This document shows, piece by piece, positions 1 through 5,808 of a stretch of DNA of 8,430 nucleotides. The stretch is from contig JBGTLW010000388.1 of NCBI GenBank assembly GCA_041743835.1, positions 1 to 8,430 on the forward strand. Reading direction: 5' to 3'. A program made the translations under genes and the position numbers. The DNA is from JBGTLW01 sp041743835. Its GTDB lineage: Bacteria; Planctomycetota; Phycisphaerae; Phycisphaerales; Phycisphaeraceae. The notes under the pieces are model-generated. The model was given only the letters and a program-made list of their open reading frames with translations. It searched no databases and was not told the origin of the DNA. The number at the start of each line of letters is the position of its first letter. Position 1 is the first letter of the stretch.

Positions 1-546
1 GACATAGGAGAGCCGGACCGGCTCATCGAGGTGGAGGGAGAGGTAGGCCATGGCCCGGTCAAGCGGGTCGTGCGGGAGCGAGGGGTCGTTGGTGTGTTCG
101 GCGAGCCGAAACCAGACCGCGTCGAGGTGGGCGCGTGCGGCTGCTTCTGCTGCGGCGGCGTCGCCATCACAGACCGCATCGACCATCGGCCGATGCGCCT
201 CGAAGAGCACATCCAGGTCGGGCCAGCAGGTGCGCAGGGTTTCGGTGTGGAACGGCTTCATGTGCGAGGCGACGAGCTGCCACACCCCCGGCAGGCCGTC
301 CACCCCCGCGAGGTTGACGATCGCCAGGTGCAGGGCTGTGTCCGCGGTGTCGAACGCGGCGTAGTCGTGTGCTTTGGCTGCGGCTTGCAGGCGTTCAAAG
401 GCAATAAGCAGCGGCTCGGGGTCGATGCCGTCGCGCACCCGCTGCGCGGCGTAGCGCGCGGCAAACGCATCGATCTGTGCCCGCAGCTCGGTCACCGCCT
501 TCATCGGGGTCAGACTACCGTGCGGGGTGAAGCTGCGGGGCGGCAT
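1..546 (-). CDS. FCD-domain transcriptional regulator, apparently with a C-terminal AraC-type HTH (partial, 3' end outside window)
   Basis: The reverse strand is open from about 626 down to base 1. Translation from the ATG at 546-544 gives 182 residues. Residues about 16-150 are an all-alpha FCD domain, the effector-binding domain of FadR-type GntR regulators. The full metal/ligand quartet is visible: D69 and H73 (D-x3-H), H118 in an EAH context before an acidic GD segment, and H140 in an AHLDAVW context. Such domains usually bind carboxylates or sugar acids. The N-terminal winged helix of GntR proteins is absent, since the FCD begins almost at the start codon. Instead, residues 163-182 (DRAMAYLSLHLDEPVRL...) resemble the first helix of an AraC/XylS HTH domain, which would continue past base 1. 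The gene diverges from the PEP-CTERM gene and is a natural candidate regulator of the region. The start is uncertain: GTG at 549 and ATG at 504 are in frame, and none has a clear Shine-Dalgarno. FCD identity is secure; the AraC part is a partial-motif inference. Confidence 0.8.
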   Translation of the reverse strand, partial: MPPRSFTPHGSLTPMKAVTELRAQIDAFAARYAAQRVRDGIDPEPLLIAFERLQAAAKAHDYAAFDTADTALHLAIVNLAGVDGLPGVWQLVASHMKPFHTETLRTCWPDLDVLFEAHRPMVDAVCDGDAAAAEAAARAHLDAVWFRLAEHTNDPSLPHDPLDRAMAYLSLHLDEPVRLSYV

Positions 547-596
547 CACGTCATGATATGCGTAATCGCGCGCGTTGCTATGCCCGTCGAAGACAG

Positions 597-609
597 GCGA
601 AAGATTCGC
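597..609. promoter_or_regulatory. Perfect inverted repeat, candidate operator
   Basis: GCGAA-AGA-TTCGC is a 5-bp perfect inverted repeat with a 3-bp spacer. It ends one base before the TTGACA -35 element of the plus-strand promoter, in the divergent region between the FCD regulator and the PEP-CTERM gene. Its size and position would suit an operator for the neighbouring regulator. A 5-bp arm can occur by chance, so this is only a candidate. Confidence 0.3.
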
Positions 610-610
610 A

Positions 611-638
611 TTGACATGTTGCTTTTATGGGTTATGTT
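611..638 (+). promoter_or_regulatory. Sigma70-like promoter for the PEP-CTERM gene
   Basis: A perfect TTGACA (611-616) is followed after 16 bp by TATGTT (633-638, four of six matches to TATAAT). The stretch is AT-rich compared with its GC-rich surroundings. It predicts a start near 645 and a leader of about 108 nt. Within that leader, 711-731 can fold into a hairpin (CCCGCCTG / CAGACGGG with one mismatch) just ahead of the AAGGAGAG ribosome binding site at 741-748. Confidence 0.55.
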
Positions 639-752
639 TAAGAGTGCAGGGGCATCGTGTGTCCCGGTTCATCGTGTTTTTTGGAGCGCGGAAGCCCGCC
701 AATATCGCCTCCCGCCTGACCCGCAGACGGGACTCACACCAAGGAGAGCATC

Positions 753-1505
753 ATGGCCAACCTATTCAACTTGCGTACGACCGTCACCGCCGGCCTCGCG
801 GCCGTTGTCGCGTTTGGGCTGCTCACCGTCCCCGCTGCTACCGCGGCACCCCTCGCCCCCGGCGACGCGATTGCGGTGGATTTTTCGTCGGCAGGTGGTT
901 CGGCGACGAACTTCAATGTGTTCAGTGGCACCGTGGCGACCTCGACAGTCAACTCCACTATCACGGCCGGCAGCGTCATCCGCTACAGCAACGGTTCGAC
1001 GGTTGATGGCGTGTCGCTGAACTTCGCAGGTCTTACGACGGGGTTCAATGACGAGGCAAACTCCAACAACTGGCCGGGGACCGGATCCGATCCGTACTAC
1101 GTCGCCGCAGCCGATGACCTCGCCTTCGAGACTAACAGCACCGGGGGTCTGACACTAACCTTCAGCGGACTCAATTCCTCATACGACTATCGTGTACGGG
1201 TCTATTCGCTTATCTCCAATAATGGAGGCCGCACGAACATCTTCACCGTCACGGACGGTGCTGTATTTCAGGCGGTGACCAACAGCAACGGCACCCGGTG
1301 GAATGCCGCGAACCTTGAAGCTGCAAACATGGTATTCACGGTGTCGCCAAACGCTTCCAACAACATCGTGCTGACCGTGACGGACAATGATGGATCACAC
1401 AACGTCTCCTTCCTCAACGCCGTCGTCCTCGAAGTCGTCCCCGAGCCGGCGTCGCTGGCGCTTATGGGCCTCGGCGGGATGCTGATGTTGACGCGGCGGC
1501 GCTGA
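753..1505 (+). CDS. PEP-CTERM sorting-domain surface protein, function unknown
   Basis: This is a 250-residue exported protein. Residues 1-8 form a short basic N-terminus, about 9-28 a hydrophobic core, and an AxA-type cleavage site lies near 29-32, so it has a Sec signal peptide. The mature part (about 33-225) is rich in Ser, Thr, Asn and Gly with alternating beta-strand patterning and no cysteines, as in secreted beta-sandwich proteins. I recognise no catalytic motif. The C-terminus is a textbook PEP-CTERM signal: V-PEP-AS (PEP at 230-232), a hydrophobic segment (235-246) and a terminal RRR (248-250). In the PEP-CTERM/exosortase system this tail is cleaved by a membrane exosortase and the protein is delivered to the envelope or matrix. 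The exosortase is not in this window. The start is secure: AAGGAGAG lies at 741-748 and a sigma70-like promoter at 611-638. Its place between a regulator and an aldolase gene suggests a surface role tied to the same substrate, but that is inference. Confidence 0.9.
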   Translation: MANLFNLRTTVTAGLAAVVAFGLLTVPAATAAPLAPGDAIAVDFSSAGGSATNFNVFSGTVATSTVNSTITAGSVIRYSNGSTVDGVSLNFAGLTTGFNDEANSNNWPGTGSDPYYVAAADDLAFETNSTGGLTLTFSGLNSSYDYRVRVYSLISNNGGRTNIFTVTDGAVFQAVTNSNGTRWNAANLEAANMVFTVSPNASNNIVLTVTDNDGSHNVSFLNAVVLEVVPEPASLALMGLGGMLMLTRRR

Positions 1506-1512
1506 CGCGTAT

Positions 1513-1531
1513 CGCGCGGCTGAGCCGCGCG
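1513..1531 (+). terminator. GC-rich hairpin just after the PEP-CTERM stop codon
   Basis: CGCGCGGC-TGA-GCCGCGCG is a perfect 8-bp stem with a 3-nt loop, beginning 8 nt after the stop codon. No T-run follows, so it is not a classical intrinsic terminator. It could act as a weak or factor-assisted terminator, or as a 3'-end stabiliser that sets different levels for the PEP-CTERM and aldolase messages. Confidence 0.5.
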
Positions 1532-1554
1532 GAAGTTGATGCCTAAGCCCCTGA

Positions 1555-1578
1555 GGGCGGTCACGTTGTTGGCCGCCC
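1555..1578 (+). other. Second intergenic hairpin ahead of the aldolase gene
   Basis: GGGCGGTC (1555-1562) can pair with GGCCGCCC (1571-1578), giving an 8-bp stem with one G-U pair and an 8-nt loop, followed by CTTCC. A competing smaller stem (GCCC 1547-1550 with GGGC 1555-1558) uses the same bases, so the two folds exclude each other. It may be a second terminator for the upstream gene or a leader structure for the aldolase gene, whose weak ribosome site CGGAG lies at 1588-1592. Confidence 0.35.
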
Positions 1579-1600
1579 CTTCCATTACGGAGTTATTGCA

Positions 1601-2518
1601 ATGACGGTCTTCCGCGGTTTGTACCCCCCGCTCATCACCCCCTTCCACGCCGACGGCTCGCTCAACGAGCAGGGCCTGCGCGACCACATCGACTTCATGA
1701 TCGATGGCGGCGTCGATGGCATGTGCGGCGGGTCGAGCACGGGCGAGTTCATGAACCTCACCCGCGCAGAGTGGGAGACGGTCCTGGGCGTGACGATGGA
1801 GCAGACCGCCGGGCGCGTCCCGCTGATCGCTGGCGGGGCGGACATGTCCACCGCCGCGACGATCGACCGCTGCCGGTTTGCTGAGAAGCTGGGGTACGAC
1901 GGCCTTCTCATCATCAGCCCGTGGTACCAGGTCCACACGCAACGCGAGATCTACGCCCACTTCAAGGCGATCCGCGATGCGGTGGGCATCCCGATCATGA
2001 TCTACAACAACCCGCCGGTCACGGGCATCGAGCTTTCCGTGGACCTGCTTGAACGGCTGACGCGCGAGGGGATCATCCAGTACATCAAGGACGCCAACTC
2101 CGACCCGTACACCCTCTCCCGCCTGCGCATGCGGCTGGGCGATAAGCTGCAACTGTTCTACGGCCACGACAACAACGCGATCGGCGCGTTCGCGTTCGGC
2201 GCGACCGGCTGGGTCAGCGGCTCGGCCAACTTCGACCCCGCACGCTGGAGCCGCTTCGTCCACCTGTGCATCGACGACAACGACTACGCAACGGCCCGCG
2301 ACCTGTGGTACGAGATGCTGCCGTTCATCGAAGCGGTGACGGTCGGGCAGAACGGCGAGCGATCGGACTGGATCGCTGTGATCAAGCGCGGCCTGGAGCT
2401 GCGCGGGCGGGACGTCGGCCCGGTCCGCCGACCGATGCTGCCGCTGACTGAAGACGTGGATGCCAAGGTCCGCGAGGCGGTGGCGGGGCTGAAGTTCGAC
2501 GCCGCAGCCCTGGCCTGA
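1601..2518 (+). CDS. DapA/NanA-family class I aldolase (dihydrodipicolinate synthase-like, not a true DapA)
   Basis: The product is 305 residues, the usual size for this TIM-barrel family, which forms a Schiff base between a lysine and a pyruvate-type 2-keto acid. Visible landmarks are the N-terminal GLYPPLITPF (6-15), the pyruvate-carboxylate loop GGSSTGEF (43-50), the catalytic tyrosine in YNNP (Y135) and the Schiff-base lysine in YIKDANSD (K163). In E. coli DHDPS the segment YNVPSRTG carries Arg138, which binds the second carboxylate of aspartate semialdehyde. Here the aligned segment is YNNPPVTG, with V140 at that position. Lysine-pathway synthase activity is therefore unlikely, and a 2-keto-3-deoxy sugar-acid, N-acetylneuraminate-like or other hydroxy-keto-acid aldolase is more plausible. 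The enzyme is cytoplasmic. CGGAG at 1588-1592 supports the start. The prepilin-like gene follows after 41 nt. The family is certain; the substrate is unknown. Confidence 0.92.
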   Translation: MTVFRGLYPPLITPFHADGSLNEQGLRDHIDFMIDGGVDGMCGGSSTGEFMNLTRAEWETVLGVTMEQTAGRVPLIAGGADMSTAATIDRCRFAEKLGYDGLLIISPWYQVHTQREIYAHFKAIRDAVGIPIMIYNNPPVTGIELSVDLLERLTREGIIQYIKDANSDPYTLSRLRMRLGDKLQLFYGHDNNAIGAFAFGATGWVSGSANFDPARWSRFVHLCIDDNDYATARDLWYEMLPFIEAVTVGQNGERSDWIAVIKRGLELRGRDVGPVRRPMLPLTEDVDAKVREAVAGLKFDAAALA

Positions 2519-2559
2519 CCCCGTGCTGCCGATGAAGCACTGATGATGGAAGGATCGAC

Positions 2560-3285
2560 ATGCACCGCACACGCGCGTTCACGCTCGTCGAACTCCTGGT
2601 GGTGATATCGATCGTTGCGCTGCTGATCGCCTTGCTGCTGCCTGCTCTGAACAAGGCCCGTTCCGCGGCCCGCTCCGCGATGTGCATGAGCAATCAGCGG
2701 CAGATCGGCATCCTGATGGAGGTCTATTCGACCGAGCAAAGCGGGTTCCTGCCGCGGTATGCCTTTCACGGCGCGCTCGCGAACGCCGGGCTGATCGGTC
2801 ATATGGAGGCGGTCTCCATCGCCGGCCATGCGCGCTCGAGGCTCTATTGCCCGGATGCGAGTCAACCCGAGCGGAAGCCCTTTACCTACGGGATGTTTCG
2901 AAGCACGGACCTGGGCACCAATGAGGAACTGGGCGTGCATGAGAAGTCTCTTGTCCCCAGCGGGAGTTCTCAGGCATGGGTGTCGGGTCCCAAAGACGCT
3001 TATCTGGCCAGGCGCTACGAGGTGGTCGGCTCCGCTTCCGCGGCCCCCATCCTCATGGACGCTCAGGTCTTCGACTGGCAGATCTGGGTCGATGCCGGCC
3101 ATGTGTGGGATGAGATTTCGATTTTCGAGCGTCACGAAAGCGCGCGGCAGGTGCTTTACGCCGACATCCACGTCGAGTCCCATCCGCTTGCATTCTTCGA
3201 GCCGATGTTCAGGAACGCGCCCTCGCGGGCCAGCCATCATTTCACGGTCCGCTACAGGTCGGGGCCACTGTTCATCATCCCCTGA
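2560..3285 (+). CDS. Prepilin-type N-terminal cleavage/methylation protein (type II secretion pseudopilin-like)
   Basis: The 241-residue product starts with a short basic leader (MHRTRA), then F7-T-L-V-E11 and a hydrophobic helix to about residue 30. This is the prepilin peptidase signature, with cleavage expected between A6 and F7 and the conserved glutamate at +5. A basic, alanine-rich linker follows, then CMSNQRQIG (42-50), typical of the large planctomycete/lentisphaerate families of pseudopilin-like proteins. Near the C-terminus is RHESARQVLYADIHVES (191-207), which matches the family's H-X9-DG-H-V motif (H192, D202) except that I203 replaces the glycine. The globular part should lie outside the cytoplasmic membrane. 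These proteins are often encoded beside polysaccharide-degradation genes, but their role is not established. A strong GGAAGGA site at 2548-2554 fixes the start. It probably shares a transcript with the aldolase gene and ends 10 bp from the convergent glycosidase gene. Confidence 0.9.
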   Translation: MHRTRAFTLVELLVVISIVALLIALLLPALNKARSAARSAMCMSNQRQIGILMEVYSTEQSGFLPRYAFHGALANAGLIGHMEAVSIAGHARSRLYCPDASQPERKPFTYGMFRSTDLGTNEELGVHEKSLVPSGSSQAWVSGPKDAYLARRYEVVGSASAAPILMDAQVFDWQIWVDAGHVWDEISIFERHESARQVLYADIHVESHPLAFFEPMFRNAPSRASHHFTVRYRSGPLFIIP

Positions 3286-3286
3286 C
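3258..3286. terminator. Weak hairpin at the convergent gene junction
   Basis: GTCGGGG (3258-3264) can pair with CCCC-T-GAC (3279-3286) with a one-base bulge and a 14-nt loop. It covers the prepilin stop codon, 10 bp from the stop of the opposing glycosidase gene. No T-run follows on either strand. It is the only candidate for terminating the two converging transcripts in this tight junction and is weakly supported. Confidence 0.22.
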
Positions 3287-3295
3287 GCTCACGGC

Positions 3296-5362
3296 CTACT
3301 TGTCTTGCTCGCAGCGCACCTGGCGTGACCTGTGCGTGAACTCGTAGCGGTAGAAACCGAACGACGCGGCCTCGGGCAGGTGGAAGGTGATGCCGCCGTC
3401 GGGTTGGGTTTGTGCGTTGTCGCTTTGCCCGGAGCGCAGGTCGGTCAGGGATACCTCCCGGTCGCCGGCAAAACGCAGGATGATTTGGGCTGAGTCCTGG
3501 GTGTTGTGAACTTCGCGGAACACGATCAGGTATCCAGATCCCGTGTCGGGCTGGTGTGATTGGAAGCCGGTCCATGCGTGGTCGTTCGGCTCCTGGCCAA
3601 TGCGGAATACGAACCCGCGCAGCATCGCGTCGCGGTGCTGCTTGTAGAGTTGGATGATGGAACGCAATTCCCGCCTCGCCGCTTCGCTGTAATAGTGCGT
3701 CTCCTGGAAGAACAGCGGCAAGCCCATCATCGTGATGGCGAAGCAGTAATCATGGGGGTAGTCGCGGCAGTTGCTCAGGTCGGCCACGACGCGGTCCTTG
3801 TTCTGGATAGTGAGCTGCAACTGGTTGAGATTCATGTAGTGCGCCAGGTGCCAGGCGTCACGCAGGACCAGGCGGGGCGTGTAGCGGATGTGGTTCGCGT
3901 AGGTCAGCGGCGGTGGGCCGTTCTCCCGGTTCTCCAGGTAGATGTTGCCGTGCTCGCGGCCGAAGTAGTAGCCCATGCGCGGGGTCAGCTCCGTCGCGTC
4001 CCAGTTGATGCCCAGCGTCGGGCCGAAGCGCGCGACCAGCGCCTCGACCTTCGCGCTGATCTTCTCGATGTCGTGGCGGCAGCCCAGGCCCATGAAGTCG
4101 AGCTTGATCCGGCGGAACCCGCCCCGCTCGAGGTTCCACGCGATCTTCTCGGCCTCGACGTACCAGGGAAACCACAAACCCAGGTCCACGCCCACACGAT
4201 CAGCTTCAGCACGCACACGGTCCCAACCCTCCGGCCAACGGGTGGGGTTCGGCTGCCACGGCTTCTCGCCGGCGGTGGGCTTTGGGTCGTCGGGTTCTGC
4301 CTGCCAGCCGTCATCGATCTGCACAATCTCGATGCCCAGGTCGGCGGCGCTTTGCAGCTCGCGCAGGACGTTGGTCTGCTCTGCGGCGCGGCGTGATCCC
4401 TCGCCCGCGCCACCCGAGCCCCATGTGTTGGCCATGATCAAGCGGTCACGCTCCGTGCGGAAGGGGAACCGCAGGCGATCCATCTGCTTGATGGCGAGTT
4501 GTCGCGAGGTCTGGGTGTCGGCCGTGTCCGACGCGGTATAAAGCACCGACCAGGTGGCCCAGCATTCACGCCAGCGATCAAGGTTGTCCGCCCAGAACCC
4601 GCCGCCGTAGTGCGTCGGCGTGAGTCCAAGGCCGGTGACTTCGACCGCGTGCTTACTGACGAGAAACGCCCCGGTGTCGATGCCCGCTGCATTCACGCAC
4701 TTGTGCGACTCCTTGACGAGCGCAAGCCCCCTGCCATCGCGCTCCACCGCGATCAGGTTCGCCCAATCAATGGGCATGGGCTTGGTGGATGAGCCGGGCC
4801 ATTCACGGGTTTGCAGGATCGGCGTGTGGTCGTAGTTGCGGTGCTGGGTGTCGTTGTAATAGCCCGCCGCCATCACCATCGCTGGCTCGGATGCCAGCAC
4901 GAGCCGCTCAGACCGGCAGTCGCCGAGATAGCTTGGCACCTGATCGGGGGTGAACGCCCGTGTCGGCATCAGGGCCAACTGCGTGTGGAACCCCGGTGCG
5001 CCGGGATAGACCCGGATCGTGTAACGCAGGTCAAAGCCGGTGTTTTCATAGCGGAAATGCGCGGTGATAAGCAGGTGATCGGACGTGTCGTTCACGTCTT
5101 GAATACCCCTGGCATCGAGACTGATCAGCCGCGCCGGTTCGTCTGCGGTTATCAGCCCACGCAGCGACCAGTCGCAGCTCGCCTGCGCGGCACAGAGCGG
5201 CGTGGCATCATCCCCCACACGGAAGAACGCGCGCGTCGCCAGCCCGTCGCGCGTGATCGACCAGGCGCGGGTGACGACGCCGGTGTGCGCGACGGCCTCA
5301 TCGTGATTGATGGCCACATGGGCCGACTGAAGGCGTTGTTCCATCGTTTGATTTACCACCAT
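3296..5362 (-). CDS. Clan GH-D glycoside hydrolase, GH36/melibiase-like (divergent alpha-galactosidase-type)
   Basis: The 688-residue product has no signal peptide, so it is probably cytoplasmic and acts on imported oligosaccharides. Residues about 15-290 form an N-terminal beta-rich domain, about 300-590 the TIM barrel, and about 605-676 a small C-terminal beta domain, as in GH36 melibiases. Visible barrel motifs are the beta-strand VQIDDGWQ (347-354), the substrate-binding LWFPWYVEAE (396-405) and RIKLDFMG (418-425), whose D422 sits where the nucleophile Asp of the K-x-D motif lies. The classical acid/base region of GH36 (a glycine-rich SGGGRxD segment) is not present. In its place are NWDATELTPR (453-462, with D455) and NIYLENREN (473-481). 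This marks a divergent branch, so substrate specificity cannot be assumed to be alpha-galactosides. It lies 92 nt downstream of the Rieske gene and may share its transcript. The start at 5362 is uncertain: an in-frame ATG at 5344-5342 is equally possible and neither has a good Shine-Dalgarno. Confidence 0.85.
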   Translation of the reverse strand: MVVNQTMEQRLQSAHVAINHDEAVAHTGVVTRAWSITRDGLATRAFFRVGDDATPLCAAQASCDWSLRGLITADEPARLISLDARGIQDVNDTSDHLLITAHFRYENTGFDLRYTIRVYPGAPGFHTQLALMPTRAFTPDQVPSYLGDCRSERLVLASEPAMVMAAGYYNDTQHRNYDHTPILQTREWPGSSTKPMPIDWANLIAVERDGRGLALVKESHKCVNAAGIDTGAFLVSKHAVEVTGLGLTPTHYGGGFWADNLDRWRECWATWSVLYTASDTADTQTSRQLAIKQMDRLRFPFRTERDRLIMANTWGSGGAGEGSRRAAEQTNVLRELQSAADLGIEIVQIDDGWQAEPDDPKPTAGEKPWQPNPTRWPEGWDRVRAEADRVGVDLGLWFPWYVEAEKIAWNLERGGFRRIKLDFMGLGCRHDIEKISAKVEALVARFGPTLGINWDATELTPRMGYYFGREHGNIYLENRENGPPPLTYANHIRYTPRLVLRDAWHLAHYMNLNQLQLTIQNKDRVVADLSNCRDYPHDYCFAITMMGLPLFFQETHYYSEAARRELRSIIQLYKQHRDAMLRGFVFRIGQEPNDHAWTGFQSHQPDTGSGYLIVFREVHNTQDSAQIILRFAGDREVSLTDLRSGQSDNAQTQPDGGITFHLPEAASFGFYRYEFTHRSRQVRCEQDK

Positions 5363-5454
5363 GACATGACGCGCCGCAAGGTGGAGTCGGGTTTTCGCTT
5401 CGCGGTTTCACGCCAGACCAGAACGATAAGCGGCCCGCTGCCGGGTCGCGGTAG
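5363..5454 (-). other. Spacer between Rieske and glycosidase genes
   Basis: This 92-nt gap has no convincing promoter or terminator. On the minus strand, CCCG-GCAG-CGGG forms only a 4-bp stem with no T-run. Read-through from the Rieske gene into the glycosidase gene is therefore plausible. Confidence 0.4.
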
Positions 5455-5808
5455 TTACCCGATGTCCACGTACACCCAGCCCTCCCGCACCTCCACGGGG
5501 TACGTTCGGATCTTCTCCTTAATCGGCGCGATGGCTCGTCCTGTCTCCAGGTCGAACTCCCAGCGGTGCCAGGGGCAGCGCAGGATTTTGCGGTCGGCCT
5601 CATAAACCAGTTGCCCGTCGGCCTCGGCGGTGACCAGGCCCTCCACCCAGCCGCGGCAGATCGGTGCCCCGGCGTGAGGGCAGAAGTTCAGTACCGCGAA
5701 GTAGTCGCCACCCTCGCAGAAGACGCCGACCTCCTTGCCCGCCACACAAACGATCTTCTGCTGGCCGGATGCCACTTCGTCCGCCCGCACCGCCTGGTGC
5801 CATGCCAT
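5455..5808 (-). CDS. Small Rieske [2Fe-2S] ferredoxin-like protein
   Basis: The 117-residue soluble protein is a stand-alone Rieske domain. Both cluster-binding loops are intact: C43-P-H45 and C78-P-W-H81, giving C-x-H and C-x2-H ligands 32 residues apart, followed by the usual aromatic and acidic residues (WEFDLETG, 83-90). It matches the compact Rieske ferredoxins that feed electrons to non-haem iron oxygenases, or the small subunits of nitrite-reductase-like systems. No signal peptide or membrane helix is present, so it should be cytoplasmic. The start was chosen at 5808 because the upstream amidohydrolase stop and this ATG overlap as TGATG, the standard arrangement for translational coupling. 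A longer in-frame reading from 5856 would add a low-complexity GPRGRGGG segment inside the upstream gene. No oxygenase, reductase or other redox partner is encoded in the window, so its partner is unknown. Fold certain, role open. Confidence 0.93.
   Translation of the reverse strand: MAWHQAVRADEVASGQQKIVCVAGKEVGVFCEGGDYFAVLNFCPHAGAPICRGWVEGLVTAEADGQLVYEADRKILRCPWHRWEFDLETGRAIAPIKEKIRTYPVEVREGWVYVDIG

Noticed and set aside
31..1020. A 329-codon open frame on the plus strand
   Set aside because: It runs antisense to the FCD regulator and out of frame through the promoter and PEP-CTERM gene. The FCD metal-binding quartet on the opposite strand decides which is real.
1601..2518. Annotating the aldolase gene as dapA of lysine biosynthesis
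   Set aside because: The residue equivalent to E. coli DHDPS Arg138 is valine and the genomic context is catabolic, so only a family-level name is justified.
1268..2572. A 434-codon open frame on the minus strand
   Set aside because: It lies antisense to the PEP-CTERM and aldolase genes, which have clear family motifs and ribosome sites. The translation is Arg/His/Val-rich without recognisable motifs, typical of a shadow frame in GC-rich DNA.
2284..3240. A 318-codon open frame on the minus strand
   Set aside because: It is antisense to the aldolase 3' end and the prepilin-like gene. The composition is low-complexity Arg/Gly/Pro and no family signature is seen.
3560..4396. A 278-codon open frame on the plus strand
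   Set aside because: It is antisense to the glycosidase barrel, which carries IDDGWQ and KLDF motifs. The plus-strand translation shows only a Val/Arg/Gln-rich shadow.
5353..5367. A four-codon reading frame (ATG TCA TGG TGG TAA) overlapping the glycosidase start
   Set aside because: It is too short to distinguish from chance, lacks a ribosome binding site, and resembles no known leader peptide.
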